Shown: positions 11,262-20,455 of the stretch, piece by piece | How positions within the stretch are numbered: position 1 is the first letter of the stretch | Layout: each line of letters begins with the position of its first letter | Origin: Sphingomonas sp. FARSPH | Lineage (GTDB): Bacteria > Pseudomonadota > Alphaproteobacteria > Sphingomonadales > Sphingomonadaceae | Length of the DNA stretch: 64,000 nucleotides | Assembly (NCBI RefSeq): GCF_003355005.1 | Contig: NZ_CP029985.1 | Coordinates: 744,001-808,000, forward strand | Reading direction: 5' to 3' | Notes under the pieces: model-generated | Told to the model about the DNA's origin: nothing | The model's input: only the letters and a program-made list of their open reading frames with translations | The model's database searches: none | Position numbers and translations under genes: made by a program

Positions 11262-11782
11262 GCGGGCGCCGTCGTCGCCGCCTGACCCGGCGCGGCGAGC
11301 AGGGTTTCGATCCGCCCCAAGGTGCGCCCCCAGCTGCCGACGCGCGCATAGTCATGCCGGAACCCGCGGTCGTCGATCGCGACGTGCAACCAGCCGCCGA
11401 TGACGCCCGCGCGCGGCGGCGTACCGTCGGGCTCGCCGTCCTTGCGCAGCCGGTCGAGCAGGCCGTCCAGCTCCGTCGCTGCCGCCACCGGCAGCGCATA
11501 GTCCACCGCCGCATGATCCGACCCGGGCCGACAGGCGAGCGATCCTGCGCAGGCATAGGAAACGCGCCAGCCGTCCGCCGTCCGCCGCCCGACGATGCTG
11601 AGCATCGTCGACATCGGATCGTGCCCGACGTCGAGTATCTCCACCTGCCCGCGCGCGCTGTCCGCCGGCAACCCCGCGAGCCGGCGGATATGGACGTCCG
11701 TCGGCTCGCGCGGCGCGTCCGCCGCAATCCCTGCCTGCGCGATCATCGCCGCCGCCGCGACCACCAGCATCCTCGCCCGCAT
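11255..11782 (-). CDS. Secreted protein, function unknown
   Basis: 175 residues starting at ATG 11782 with a signal peptide (MRARMLVVAAAAMIAQAGIAAD). The body has two Cys (YACAGSLACRPGSD) that could form a disulfide and a C-terminal GGWLHVAIDDRGFRHDYARVG stretch; I recognise no family. The open frame continues upstream through the next gene but only as a shadow. It is last in a minus-strand run with the NTPase and GNAT genes, separated from the NTPase by 47 bp. Confidence 0.75.
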   Translation of the reverse strand: MRARMLVVAAAAMIAQAGIAADAPREPTDVHIRRLAGLPADSARGQVEILDVGHDPMSTMLSIVGRRTADGWRVSYACAGSLACRPGSDHAAVDYALPVAAATELDGLLDRLRKDGEPDGTPPRAGVIGGWLHVAIDDRGFRHDYARVGSWGRTLGRIETLLAAPGQAATTAPAQ

Positions 11783-11829
11783 CCACCGAACTCCTGCCCG
11801 CACGCGATCGGCCCCGATCGCGCGCGCGG

Positions 11830-12357
11830 TCAGCGTATCAGCCCTTCGCTGCGATAGAAATCCGCCAGCGCGGCGGGCGTCGGCAGGTACAGGTGCGGCA
11901 CCGCCAGGCCGGCAAGCATCGCGGCATAGCGCCGCCGGTTGGCGCGCGTCGCGACCGCGATATGGCGCAGCATGTCCCATTTGACGCTGTCCCGGCCGCC
12001 CTCCAGCGCGCCGACGCGCTCCGGCTCGAACCAGCAACGCCGGACGTAGCGCCACAGGCTGACGGCGGTCGGCAGGTCGAGCAGGATCAGGCCCGTCGCG
12101 CGCGCCAGCCGTTGCGGCAGCAGGCGCGTGTAATTGCCCTCCATCACCCAGCGCTCGCCGAGAGTCGCGGCATCGTGCAGCGCGGCGAAATCGGCGGGCG
12201 GGCGCGGCACCCAGTCGGTGCCGGGCAGGTGATGGAGCAGGTCGAGGTGGACGATCGGCATGTCGCGCGCCCGGCCGATCGCCTGCGCCAGCGTCGACTT
12301 GCCCGCGTTGGACGGCCCCATCACGATCAGCCGCGTGCCGAGATCGTCGAGCATCAT
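11830..12357 (-). CDS. P-loop NTPase, adenylate-kinase-like (FlaR-type)
   Basis: 175 residues with Walker A GPSNAGKSTLAQAIG at about residues 14-28 and the pattern of small nucleotide kinases of the 'topology modulation/FlaR' group: HLDLLHHLPGTDWVPR then ERWVMEGNYTRLLPQRLARA with ILLDLPTAVSLWRYVRR. Probably a cytoplasmic kinase of a small substrate; the real substrate is unknown. ATG at 12357 overlaps the stop of the preceding acetyltransferase gene as ATGA, which fixes the start and indicates translational coupling. Confidence 0.85.
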   Translation of the reverse strand: MMLDDLGTRLIVMGPSNAGKSTLAQAIGRARDMPIVHLDLLHHLPGTDWVPRPPADFAALHDAATLGERWVMEGNYTRLLPQRLARATGLILLDLPTAVSLWRYVRRCWFEPERVGALEGGRDSVKWDMLRHIAVATRANRRRYAAMLAGLAVPHLYLPTPAALADFYRSEGLIR

Positions 12358-12782
12358 CCGCCTGTCCCGACGTCGATGCGGAAGCGCAGTTTCTCCCGCT
12401 CGCCGCGGGCGTACATGTCGCTGTCCGGCGGCAGCGCGACGCGCTCCACCAGCGCCGCACCCGCCCGTTCCAGCGTGCGGCGGGAGGCATGATTGTCGGG
12501 CGCGCAGGTGATCCACAGCTCAGCGAACCCCGCGGCACGCGCGATCGGCACCAGCGCACGCAATGCGGCGCACGCATGGCCGTAGCCGCGATGCGCCGCC
12601 GCGACCGTATAGCCCACCTGTCCCGCATAGCGGACCAGCGTCGCGTCGCGGCCGTGGCGCAGCGTGATCGATCCGACCGCGACGCCCCGGACGATGATCG
12701 CATAATGCGATGCGGCCACCCATCCGCGTGCAGGATCGGCAGCTCGCGCCTCCGTCAGTCGCAGCGAAACGGGCACCGTCAT
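12354..12782 (-). CDS. GNAT-family N-acetyltransferase (RimJ/RimL-like)
   Basis: 142 residues from ATG 12782 (MTVPVSLRLTEARAADPARG). The acetyl-CoA site shows as VGYTVAAAHRGYGHACAALR, followed by LWITCAPDNHASRRTLERAG, the usual A and B motifs of GNAT proteins acting on amino groups. Acceptor unknown. Upstream AAGGGC serves as RBS; a longer start at 12827 is possible but adds a Gly/Arg-rich tail with no family support. Overlaps the NTPase gene by 4 bp. Confidence 0.85.
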   Translation of the reverse strand: MTVPVSLRLTEARAADPARGWVAASHYAIIVRGVAVGSITLRHGRDATLVRYAGQVGYTVAAAHRGYGHACAALRALVPIARAAGFAELWITCAPDNHASRRTLERAGAALVERVALPPDSDMYARGEREKLRFRIDVGTGG

Positions 12783-12893
12783 GGCCGGGCCCTTACCGCA
12801 GCCGCCGCGCCGCATAAACCCGCCCATGCCGGCGTCGTCGATGCTGATAGGGCGGTGGGGACCGGATCGGGACCGGCCAGACGCCGCACCGGA

Positions 12894-13079
12894 TCAGCGC
12901 GCGTTGAGGCCGATGCTCGCGAGAATCATCGCCGCGACCAGCGCGCCCAGTTGCAGCGCGCGCCAGTCGACCCAGCCGATCCGGTCCAAATCCGCGCGCC
13001 GCCGCCGTCCGCGCTCGGCAAAGGCGGCGGCGACCGCGACGATCAGGCTGGCGCCCGCGCCCCAGAATGCCGCCGGCAT
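12894..13079 (-). CDS. Small membrane protein, function unknown
   Basis: 61 residues, two hydrophobic segments (PAAFWGAGASLIVAVAAAF and LQLGALVAAMILASIGL) joined by a basic loop, ERGRRRRADLDRIGWVDWRA. Such a hairpin with a positively charged middle suggests an inner-membrane protein with a cytoplasmic loop. It lies between phaR and the acetyltransferase gene, 18 bp downstream of phaR on the same strand, so probably co-transcribed. No known family recognised. Confidence 0.6.
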   Translation of the reverse strand: MPAAFWGAGASLIVAVAAAFAERGRRRRADLDRIGWVDWRALQLGALVAAMILASIGLNAR

Positions 13080-13097
13080 CGCGCTGCGCGCCGATCG

Positions 13098-13664
13098 TCA
13101 GCCGAGCTTCTCGACCTTGTCCTTCAGCCGCGACAATTCGGCGCGCAGCGCGGCGATCTCGTCGTCCTTGGCGCCGCCGGCCGCGGGGGCCGGGCTTGGC
13201 GTCGGGGTCGCGGCCGGCGTCGCAGGCTTGAACGCGGCGGCCGCTGCCTCGAACATCGCCAGGTTGCGCTTGGCGATCTCGGCGAAGGGCGATCCCGCGA
13301 ACGCGCCCTCGACCGCGGACTTGAACTGTTCCTGGTTGCGGCGGAAACTGTCCATCGACGCTTCCAGATAACCCGGCACCATCGCCTGCATCGAATCGCC
13401 GTACATCGCGATCAGTTGGCGCAGGAAGCTGACCGGCAGCATCGTCTGCCCCCGGCTTTCCTCTTCCATGATGATCTGGGTCAGGACATTGTGCGTGATG
13501 TCCTCGTCCGTCTTGGCGTCGACGACCTTGAAGTCGCGGCCCTCGCGCGTCATCGTCGCCAGATGGTCGAGCGTGATGTAGGATGACGTCTCGGTATTGT
13601 AGAGGCGCCGGTTGGCGTATTTCTTGATGATGACCGTGCCGTCGGCCCTGTTCTGTTTCTTCAT
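13098..13664 (-). CDS. phaR: Polyhydroxyalkanoate synthesis repressor PhaR
   Basis: 188 residues. The N-terminal PHB/PHA accumulation regulator domain is clear: VIIKKYANRRLYNTETSSYI (residues ~11-30), TLDHLATMTREGRDFKVVDA, then EDITHNVLTQIIMEEESRGQ. A middle PhaR helical region (FLRQLIAMYGDSMQAMVPGY) precedes an Ala/Pro-rich linker and a C-terminal coiled coil (DDEIAALRAELSRLKDKVEK). PhaR represses phasin and PHB genes and is released when it binds PHB granules. ATG at 13664 has GGGGAGCC upstream. It is divergent from the PhaC-like gene and thiolase, with almost no space between starts, so control of both is likely shared. Confidence 0.96.
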   Translation of the reverse strand: MKKQNRADGTVIIKKYANRRLYNTETSSYITLDHLATMTREGRDFKVVDAKTDEDITHNVLTQIIMEEESRGQTMLPVSFLRQLIAMYGDSMQAMVPGYLEASMDSFRRNQEQFKSAVEGAFAGSPFAEIAKRNLAMFEAAAAAFKPATPAATPTPSPAPAAGGAKDDEIAALRAELSRLKDKVEKLG

Positions 13665-13679
13665 ACGGCTCCCCTGTCC

Positions 13680-14756
13680 GTGAGTTGGGGCGATGATAGA
13701 CCTGTGTTTTCTGCGCCGCAACACGGACCGCGCCCGTTGCCGCTGTTCCTGGCGATGGTGGAGGCGGAGACCCGGGGCGATCCCGATCGCCGCAGCGCAG
13801 CGCTCGCGGGGCTCGCCGCCTATCAGGCCGCGCCCCGCGCCGCGCCGCCGCCGCCCCGCCCCGCGGTCGCGCACATCGGCCGCACGGCCTTGCGCGATCA
13901 CGGCGGGTCGGGGCGGCCGGTCGTCCTCGTCCCCTCGCTGATCAACCCGCCCGACATCCTCGACCTCGGCGACGCCTCGCTCGCCGCGTTCCTGGTCGCG
14001 CAGGGGCATCGCGTGCTGTCGGTCGACTGGGGGACACCCGGCGCCGCAGACCGCGAAGCCGGGCTTGCCGCGCATGTCGAGCGGCTGCTCGTGCCGCTGC
14101 TCGCGACGCTGGACGCGCCGCCGGTGCTGGTCGGCTATTGCCTCGGCGGGACGCTCGCGCTCGCCGCCGCTTGCGCCTGCCCCGTCGCCGGCCTCGCGAC
14201 GATCGCCGCGCCGTGGCACCATCGCGGCTATGGCGAGGAGGCGCGCGGCGCGATGCTCGACCTGTGGGAGACCGCGCGGCCGACCGCGGCGGCGCTCGGC
14301 ATGCTGCCGATGGAGGCGTTGCAGAGCGGTTTCTGGCGGCTGGACCCAGCGCGCACCGTCGACAAATATGTGCGCTTCGGCCGGCTCGCCCCGGACAGCG
14401 CCGCGACGCGCGCGTTTGTCCGGCTGGAGGATTGGGCCAATGCGGGGGCGCCGTTGCCCTTTGCCTTCGCCGCCGGGCTGTTCGAGGATTTCGTCGCGCA
14501 GGATACGCCGGGGCGCGGCCTGTGGCAGGTCGCCGGTGCGCCCGCGACGCCCGACCGGCTGCGCTGCCCCGCGGTCGAGTTCGTCTCCACCACCGACCGC
14601 ATCGTGCCCGCCGCGACCGCCGCCCGCCTTGCCGACCGGCGCGAGCTGGCGCTCGGCCATGTCGGGATGATCGTCGGCGGCCGCGCGCGCACCGCCTTGT
14701 GGCAGCCACTCGCGGACTGGATCGCCACCCTGCCACCCGCTAAGGCGCGCGCGTAA
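13680..14756 (+). CDS. PhaC-like alpha/beta hydrolase with Cys nucleophile
   Basis: 358 residues, alpha/beta-hydrolase fold. The nucleophile elbow is [11 protein letters not shown], with Cys (near residue 154) in place of the lipase Ser, the GXCXG signature of PHA synthases; Asp in STTDRIVP and His in [10 protein letters not shown] complete the triad. Other PhaC-like parts: [15 protein letters not shown] and [12 protein letters not shown]. It is much shorter than class I PhaC (about 570-600) and near the 355-360 of class III/IV. Between phaR and phaA, so polymer synthesis or a related thioester reaction is a fair inference. Starts at GTG 13680, or GTG 13704. Confidence 0.82.
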   Translation: MSWGDDRPVFSAPQHGPRPLPLFLAMVEAETRGDPDRRSAALAGLAAYQAAPRAAPPPPRPAVAHIGRTALRDHGGSGRPVVLVPSLINPPDILDLGDASLAAFLVAQGHRVLSVDWGTPGAADREAGLAAHVERLLVPLLATLDAPPVLVGYCLGGTLALAAACACPVAGLATIAAPWHHRGYGEEARGAMLDLWETARPTAAALGMLPMEALQSGFWRLDPARTVDKYVRFGRLAPDSAATRAFVRLEDWANAGAPLPFAFAAGLFEDFVAQDTPGRGLWQVAGAPATPDRLRCPAVEFVSTTDRIVPAATAARLADRRELALGHVGMIVGGRARTALWQPLADWIATLPPAKARA

Positions 14757-14767
14757 AGGAGATCGCC

Positions 14768-15940
14768 ATGACCGAGATCGTCATCACCGCCGCCAAGCGT
14801 ACCCCCGTCGGCAGCTTCCTGGGCGCGTTCGCCGCCACCCCCGCGCACGAACTGGGCCGCATCGCGATCGAGGCCGCGCTCGATCAGGCCGGCATAAAGG
14901 GCGAGGACGTGTCGGAAGTGATCCTCGGCCAGGTACTGACCGCCGCGCAGGGGCAGAACCCGGCGCGCCAGGCGGCGATGGCCGCCGGCATCCCCAAGGA
15001 AGTGCCCGCCTGGGGCGTCAACCAGGTGTGCGGATCGGGTCTGCGCGCGGTCGCGCTCGCATGCCAGGCGATCCAGACCGGCGATGCGACGATCGTCGTC
15101 GCCGGCGGGCAGGAGAGCATGTCGCTGAGCCCGCACGCGCAGACGATGCGCGGCGGCACCAAGATGGGCAACGTCAGCCTCGTCGACACGATGGTCAACG
15201 ACGGCCTGACCGACGTCTTCAACGGCTATCACATGGGCATCACCGCCGAGAATCTGGCGGAACAATATCAGGTGACGCGCGGGCAGCAGGACGCCTTCGC
15301 GGTCGCCAGCCAGAACAAGGCCGAGGCGGCGCGCGACAACGGCCGGTTCAAGGACGAGATCGCGCCCGTCACGATCAAGGGCCGCAAGGGCGACACGATC
15401 GTCGAGCATGACGAATATATCCGCGCGGGTGCGACGATCGACAGCGTCGGCGGCGTGCGCCCTGCGTTCAAGAAGGACGGCACCGTCACCGCGGCGAACG
15501 CCAGCGGCCTCAACGACGGCGCCGCCGCGCTGGTGCTGATGAGCCGCGAGGAAGCCGACCGGCGCGGCGTCCCCGTGCTGGCGACGATCAGGAGCTGGGC
15601 GAGCGCGGGTGTCGACCCGTCGGTGATGGGCATCGGCCCCGTGCCCGCGTCGAAGAAGGCGCTGGAAAAGGCGGGCTGGACCGTCGACGACCTCGACCTG
15701 ATCGAGGCGAACGAAGCTTTCGCCGCGCAGGCGCTGTCGGTGTGCAAGGAACTCGGCCTCGACCCCGACAAGACCAACGTCAACGGCGGTGCGATCGCCA
15801 TCGGCCACCCGATCGGCGCCAGCGGTGCACGCGTGCTGACCACACTCGTCTACGAGATGCAGAAGCGCGACGCGAAGAAGGGCCTGGCGACGCTGTGCAT
15901 CGGCGGCGGCATGGGGATTGCGATGTGCGTGGAGCGGTAG
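14768..15940 (+). CDS. phaA: Acetyl-CoA C-acetyltransferase (beta-ketothiolase)
   Basis: 390-residue biosynthetic-type thiolase that condenses two acetyl-CoA to acetoacetyl-CoA, first step to PHB. Active-site Cys88 in [13 protein letters not shown], His347 in [13 protein letters not shown], Cys377 in [15 protein letters not shown] 14768 has a strong AAAGGAG RBS, 11 bp after the PhaC-like gene, so the two form an operon. phaB (acetoacetyl-CoA reductase) is not next to it. It could equally be annotated atoB; the neighbouring phaR favours a storage-polymer role. Confidence 0.96.
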   Translation: MTEIVITAAKRTPVGSFLGAFAATPAHELGRIAIEAALDQAGIKGEDVSEVILGQVLTAAQGQNPARQAAMAAGIPKEVPAWGVNQVCGSGLRAVALACQAIQTGDATIVVAGGQESMSLSPHAQTMRGGTKMGNVSLVDTMVNDGLTDVFNGYHMGITAENLAEQYQVTRGQQDAFAVASQNKAEAARDNGRFKDEIAPVTIKGRKGDTIVEHDEYIRAGATIDSVGGVRPAFKKDGTVTAANASGLNDGAAALVLMSREEADRRGVPVLATIRSWASAGVDPSVMGIGPVPASKKALEKAGWTVDDLDLIEANEAFAAQALSVCKELGLDPDKTNVNGGAIAIGHPIGASGARVLTTLVYEMQKRDAKKGLATLCIGGGMGIAMCVER

Positions 15941-16071
15941 GCTTCGTTTCACAAGGAAACATGTACGTAACATGACTGTTACCTGAACATCACACATGAC
16001 GGGAAAATGACATCATACTGCGATCGGGAAGCGTTGCTGCCTTGAGTCCAGCGATGGTTACCGACAGCATG

Positions 16072-16105
16072 ACCCCTGTTAGACAAAAATGTCGTTTACA
16101 GGGGT
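16072..16105 (+). promoter_or_regulatory. Leader hairpin covering the RBS of the large TonB-dependent receptor
   Basis: Perfect 8-bp inverted repeat ACCCCTGT (16072-16079) / ACAGGGGT (16098-16105) enclosing a second 4-bp stem GACA-AAAA-TGTC. The AGGGG that is the only good ribosome binding site for the ATG at 16112 is inside the 3' arm, so the folded RNA would hide it. Could act as a translational switch, or be a DNA operator; both are inference. Further upstream, 15941-16071 is comparatively AT-rich with GTAAC/GTTAC half sites (15967, 15978), the likely promoter region. Confidence 0.6.
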
Positions 16106-16111
16106 ATTTTG

Positions 16112-19100
16112 ATGACGAGGATTTCCCGCCTTGCGGGCGCTACCGCGCTCGCGACGATGGCGTTGGTTGCGGTGCCGGCTCTCGCGCAGACTTCGCAGAG
16201 CAACCAGACGACGCCGACGACGCCTGCCACTGATCAATCGCAAACCACGGCAGAGCCGGCGGCGAATCCGACCGGCACTGTGGATCAGGTTCAGTCGTCG
16301 GAGGAAATCGTCGTCACCGGTTCGCGCATCGCGCGTCCGACGCTCGAATCACCCGTCCCGGTGACGACGATCACCGCGCAGGACCTGTTGGCGACCGGCA
16401 CACTCAACATCGGCGACGCTTTGAACAGCCTACCCGCCTTGCGGTCGACCTATAGCCAGGCAAACTCCACCCGATTCATCGGGACCACGGGTCTCAACCT
16501 GCTCGACCTTCGGGGCCTCGGCGTGTCTCGTACCCTCGTCCTCGTCAACGGTCGCCGCCACGTGAGTTCGTCGCCGGGCGACTATCTTGTCGACACGAAC
16601 ACAATCCCCGACGACCTGCTCGAGCGCGTCGACATCGTGACGGGCGGCAGCTCGGCGATCTACGGCTCGGACGCTGTCGCAGGTGTCGTAAACTTCGTGC
16701 TCAAGCGAAATTTTGAGGGCCTTAAGTTCTCGGGTCAGGGCAGCATCACCTCGCGGGGCGATCGTGGCTCGTATTTCGGTAGCTTGACCGCCGGCAAGAA
16801 TTTTGCGGACGGCCGCGGCAATATCGCCGTTGCCGTCGAATATTCGCGCGCTAATGCTCTATATTACGTAGACCGTAACGATCAAACTGGGGCATTCAGC
16901 GGCCGTAATCAGTGGAACCTGTCGGAATCGACCGTCGGTGAACCGGCGGCGGGCAACGGCGTGCCCGACAATCAGTTCTATCGTGGCGTGCGCAACGGCA
17001 ATATCGCCGATGGCGGCCTCGTCACCGCGGTCTGCAACGTGACCGTCGCCACCCAGTTGACGAATCTCAATCGTTGCCGGGCTTCATCGACGAGCACGTT
17101 CGGCATTCCGCAGCGGTACGTATTCGATCGCAACGGTAACCTGACGCTGAGCAACCCATCGCTCGACTTCCGCGACATCACCACCAACTTTGGATCGGCA
17201 ACGCCTAGCAGTGGCAGCAGCAACACTATTGGTGGGCTGGGCTCGACGCTGACGAACACGGGCCAGCTCGCCCCCCAGTTGGAGCGCTATTCCGCCAACC
17301 TCCTTGCGCATTTCGACGTGTCGAACGCCTTCCGTCCGTTCGTCGAGGCGAAGTACGTGCGAATCTACGCGAACCAGGAGGGTCAGCCGAGCTTCTGGTC
17401 GCCGATCGCCGGCACCCTTGGCTTGCCGGAACTGCGCTGCAGCAACGCGTTTCTGACCGCCCAGTCATTGGCGACGCTCCAGTCGATCGGTCGATGCGTC
17501 AATCCTGCGACCGATCGATTCGCAACGGCGCGCTTCAACGTGGACTTCGGCGGACGCGCCGAATTGCAGAAGCGCGAAACGTACCGGATCGTGGGCGGCA
17601 TCGATGGCACGTTCAACGATGACTGGAAATATGAGGTCGCCGTCAACTATGGCCGCTACGATAGCCATGGCAAGTCCTTCAACAACTTGGTCTTGGCGGA
17701 TATCAACGGTAACCTCGACGGCTTCTCGCTGGCGTACGACGCCGTCAATGCACCGGCGAATTTCACTGGCAGCAACTATGTACTCGGGCCGACCGGCAAC
17801 AAAGTTATCTGCGCCGTCAATGCCACATCCAACGCGCGTCCCGACTGCGTGCCGATCAACACGTTCGGCTACGGCGCTCCCTCGGCGGCCGCGCTTGCCT
17901 TCGTCAACACGACGTCGACCCGCGTCGAGCAGGCTCAAGAGTTCGACATCACGGCCAATGTCTCCGGCGACCTGTCGCAGCTGTTCTCGCTTCCGGGCGG
18001 CCCGGTGCGCTTCGCGCTCGGCGGTGAATACCGGTCCGAGTCTGCAAGGTCGTCTTGGGACGCACTTACTGCATCGGGCGGCACGTTCCTGAACGCTATC
18101 CAACCGTTCCGCCCCCCGGTTCTCCGAGTCAAAGAAGCGTTCGGCGAAATCGAAATCCCGCTACTGAAGGATATTCCTTTCGTTCAGGAACTGACGCTTT
18201 CTGGTGCCGGCCGTATCTCCGACTATAATACGTCGGCGGGCACGATCTACACCTACAGCGGCGCTGTCTATTATGCCCCGATCCGCGACATACGCTTCCG
18301 CGCGAGCTATGCGCGCTCGGTCCGTGCCCCGACGCAAAGCGATTTGTACTCCACGCTTTCGCAGAACTTCGCGTCGATCGCGGATCCGTGCGACAGCCAG
18401 AATATTAACAACGGTACGAACGGCGGTGCCAACCGGATCGCGAATTGCCGCGCCGCAGGCATTCCCGTCGGTTTTACCAACGACCCGGCGCGGACCCAGA
18501 CGTTGAGCTATCTGAGCGGCGGCAACAGCCTGCTGAAGCCGGAGACATCGGACAGTTACACCGTCGGCGCGATTTTCGAACCGCATCAGGTACCAGGCCT
18601 GTCCTTCACGGTCGATTATTATGATATCAAGGTCCGTAATCTGATCGCCGGCGTTTCGATCCAGACGATCGTCAACCAGTGCTACGACTCGCCGACGTTG
18701 AACAATTCCTATTGCGCGCTTCTCAATCCGCGCCAGGCAAACGGCCTGTTTGCGACACCGTACGTCGGTGTCGCCAGCACCGTCAACTTCGCCAAGCAGA
18801 ACACCTCGGGCGTGGACTTCGACCTCGCTTATAACCGGACGCTCGGCAACGGCGATCGCGTCTCGCTTCGCGGCATCTTCAGCTACGTGGCCGATCGCAC
18901 GAACTTCCTCGATCCGGTCAACCCGACCATCCCGTCGCGCCAGTTGAGCAACCTGGGCGACCCCCAGTACGAGGGACAGTTCAGCGCTACCTACGAGAGC
19001 CACACCGGCTTCTCCCTTCGCTACCAGTTGCAATATATCGGCCGGATGACGATTGGCGATTACGCGGCACAGAATCCATATAATGGAAATCCGCCGTACA

Positions 19101-19315
19101 ACGCCGACCAGTATCCCGTTATCTGGTATCCGACGGTTACCTATTCGAACCTGCGCGCTGGCTTCCTGGTCAACAAGAAGTTCGAATACTATATGGGTGT
19201 CGACAACCTGTTCGATCGCCTGCCGCCCTACAGCCTGCTTGGCAATGGCGGCGGTAGCGCCGTGTACAGTGCCATCGGACGACAGTTTTACGCGGGCTTC
19301 AAGGCAAACTTCTAA
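16112..19315 (+). CDS. Large TonB-dependent outer-membrane receptor
   Basis: 1067 residues. Signal peptide (LAGATALATMALVAVPALAQ), Gln/Thr-rich linker, TonB-box-like EEIVVTGSRIARP, plug domain (LNIGDALNSLPALR, LDLRGLGVSRTLVLVNGRR, DIVTGGSSAIYGSDAVAGVV), then a 22-strand-type barrel ending FYAGFKANF with terminal Phe. The type is the expanded sphingomonad receptor class, whose substrates (peptides, glycans, siderophores) are mostly unknown. Start is ATG 16112; a TTG lies one codon upstream. It stands alone: no transporter or enzyme partner, thiolase upstream, terminator downstream. Codon use is visibly less GC3-biased than that of its neighbours. Confidence 0.95.
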   Translation: MTRISRLAGATALATMALVAVPALAQTSQSNQTTPTTPATDQSQTTAEPAANPTGTVDQVQSSEEIVVTGSRIARPTLESPVPVTTITAQDLLATGTLNIGDALNSLPALRSTYSQANSTRFIGTTGLNLLDLRGLGVSRTLVLVNGRRHVSSSPGDYLVDTNTIPDDLLERVDIVTGGSSAIYGSDAVAGVVNFVLKRNFEGLKFSGQGSITSRGDRGSYFGSLTAGKNFADGRGNIAVAVEYSRANALYYVDRNDQTGAFSGRNQWNLSESTVGEPAAGNGVPDNQFYRGVRNGNIADGGLVTAVCNVTVATQLTNLNRCRASSTSTFGIPQRYVFDRNGNLTLSNPSLDFRDITTNFGSATPSSGSSNTIGGLGSTLTNTGQLAPQLERYSANLLAHFDVSNAFRPFVEAKYVRIYANQEGQPSFWSPIAGTLGLPELRCSNAFLTAQSLATLQSIGRCVNPATDRFATARFNVDFGGRAELQKRETYRIVGGIDGTFNDDWKYEVAVNYGRYDSHGKSFNNLVLADINGNLDGFSLAYDAVNAPANFTGSNYVLGPTGNKVICAVNATSNARPDCVPINTFGYGAPSAAALAFVNTTSTRVEQAQEFDITANVSGDLSQLFSLPGGPVRFALGGEYRSESARSSWDALTASGGTFLNAIQPFRPPVLRVKEAFGEIEIPLLKDIPFVQELTLSGAGRISDYNTSAGTIYTYSGAVYYAPIRDIRFRASYARSVRAPTQSDLYSTLSQNFASIADPCDSQNINNGTNGGANRIANCRAAGIPVGFTNDPARTQTLSYLSGGNSLLKPETSDSYTVGAIFEPHQVPGLSFTVDYYDIKVRNLIAGVSIQTIVNQCYDSPTLNNSYCALLNPRQANGLFATPYVGVASTVNFAKQNTSGVDFDLAYNRTLGNGDRVSLRGIFSYVADRTNFLDPVNPTIPSRQLSNLGDPQYEGQFSATYESHTGFSLRYQLQYIGRMTIGDYAAQNPYNGNPPYNADQYPVIWYPTVTYSNLRAGFLVNKKFEYYMGVDNLFDRLPPYSLLGNGGGSAVYSAIGRQFYAGFKANF

Positions 19316-19332
19316 GGCAAGTCTCGAGCATC

Positions 19333-19364
19333 GGGGTCGCATCTATTGCGGCCCCGTTTTTTTT
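19333..19364 (+). terminator. Rho-independent terminator of the receptor gene
   Basis: GGGGTCGCA / TGCGGCCCC stem (one G-T pair) with a 5-nt loop, followed by eight T, 17 bp after the receptor stop. A textbook intrinsic terminator for the plus strand. Confidence 0.9.
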
Positions 19365-19378
19365 GTCATTCTCGAATT

Positions 19379-20419
19379 TCAGGCGTCTTGCGGTTTGACG
19401 AACCGCCGCCCCAACCCCGTCAGCAGCTCATATTGCGACACCCCGCTCCGCGCCGCCGCCTCGGGCAGCGCATAGTCGAGCGTTACCCAGTCGCCCTCCA
19501 CCAGCGCCGGGTCCGCGGTGACGTCGAGCGCGACGAGGTCCATCGAGACGCGGCCGATCACGGGAAGCGTCCCGCCGCCTGCGCTGCCGCGATCGGAGAA
19601 GGCGCGGCGGTAGCCGTCGGCATAGCCGAGGTTGAGGATCGCGACCTCGGTGTCGCGCGCCGCGGTCCAGGTCGCGTTATAGCCGACCGTCTCGCCGGCG
19701 GGCACGGTGCGGCGCTGGAGGATCTGCGCTTCGGGATAGGCGACCTGGCGGATGACGCCGGCGAATTCGGCGCGCGGGATGCCGCCGTAGAGCGCGACGC
19801 CCGGGCGGGTCAGGTCGAAATGATAGCCGCTGCCCAGCGCGATGCCCGCCGAATTGGCGAGCGCCATCCGCCGCGCCGTGGTCGCACCGCGCAAGGCGGC
19901 GAAGGCGTCGCGCTGCGCCGCGTTCATCGCATGATCCTCGTCCGCGCAGGCGAGGTGGCTGTGCAGCGTGTCGATCGCAAGGCCGTCGAGCAGCCCGGCC
20001 CGGACCGCGTCCGGCGACACGCCGAGCCGGTTCATGCCGGTATCGACCATCACATCACACGCCCCCCCGCCCGCGGCGCGCCAGCGTGCGACCTGTTGCG
20101 GGGTGCCGAGCACGGGCCGCGCGATGCCGCTCGCCGCCAGCGCCATGTCCTCGTCGCGCACGCCGTGCAGCACCGCCAGCGCGGGCAGGCGCAGCGGCGC
20201 GAGGCGCTCCGCCTCCGCCCAGGTGGCGACGAAGAAGTCGCGGCAGCCGGCTTCCGCCAGCCGGGTCGCGACCGTCGTCGCGCCGAGGCCATAGCCGTTC
20301 GCCTTGACCGCCGCGCCGCAGGCCGCGCCGCCGCTCATCCGCGCGAGGGCGCGCCAATTGTCGGTGAGGGCGGCGGTGTCGAGGCGAAGGCGAAGCGGAG
20401 CGGTCACGCCCCCGCGCAT
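19379..20419 (-). CDS. alr: Alanine racemase
   Basis: PLP enzyme that makes D-Ala for peptidoglycan. 346 residues with the N-terminal TIM-barrel lysine motif AAVKANGYGLG (PLP Schiff base Lys, about residue 39), DTGMNRLGV, SAGIALG, RPGVALYGGIP, and the C-terminal-domain catalytic Tyr in ETVGYNATW, plus IGRVSMDLVALDV. Catalytic residues all present. It starts 36 bp after the stop of the B12 transporter ATPase gene on the same strand, with no terminator visible between, so it may be carried on the cobalamin-riboswitch transcript. GTG four codons downstream is an alternative start. Confidence 0.96.
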   Translation of the reverse strand: MRGGVTAPLRLRLDTAALTDNWRALARMSGGAACGAAVKANGYGLGATTVATRLAEAGCRDFFVATWAEAERLAPLRLPALAVLHGVRDEDMALAASGIARPVLGTPQQVARWRAAGGGACDVMVDTGMNRLGVSPDAVRAGLLDGLAIDTLHSHLACADEDHAMNAAQRDAFAALRGATTARRMALANSAGIALGSGYHFDLTRPGVALYGGIPRAEFAGVIRQVAYPEAQILQRRTVPAGETVGYNATWTAARDTEVAILNLGYADGYRRAFSDRGSAGGGTLPVIGRVSMDLVALDVTADPALVEGDWVTLDYALPEAAARSGVSQYELLTGLGRRFVKPQDA

Positions 20420-20455
20420 AGGCCGCGGCGACGTCCGCGTCGATGCCGCAGCGCG

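Noticed and set aside
11783..12703. Extended protein upstream of the secreted protein at 11255
   Set aside because: The frame runs through two other coding sequences that have clear family motifs.
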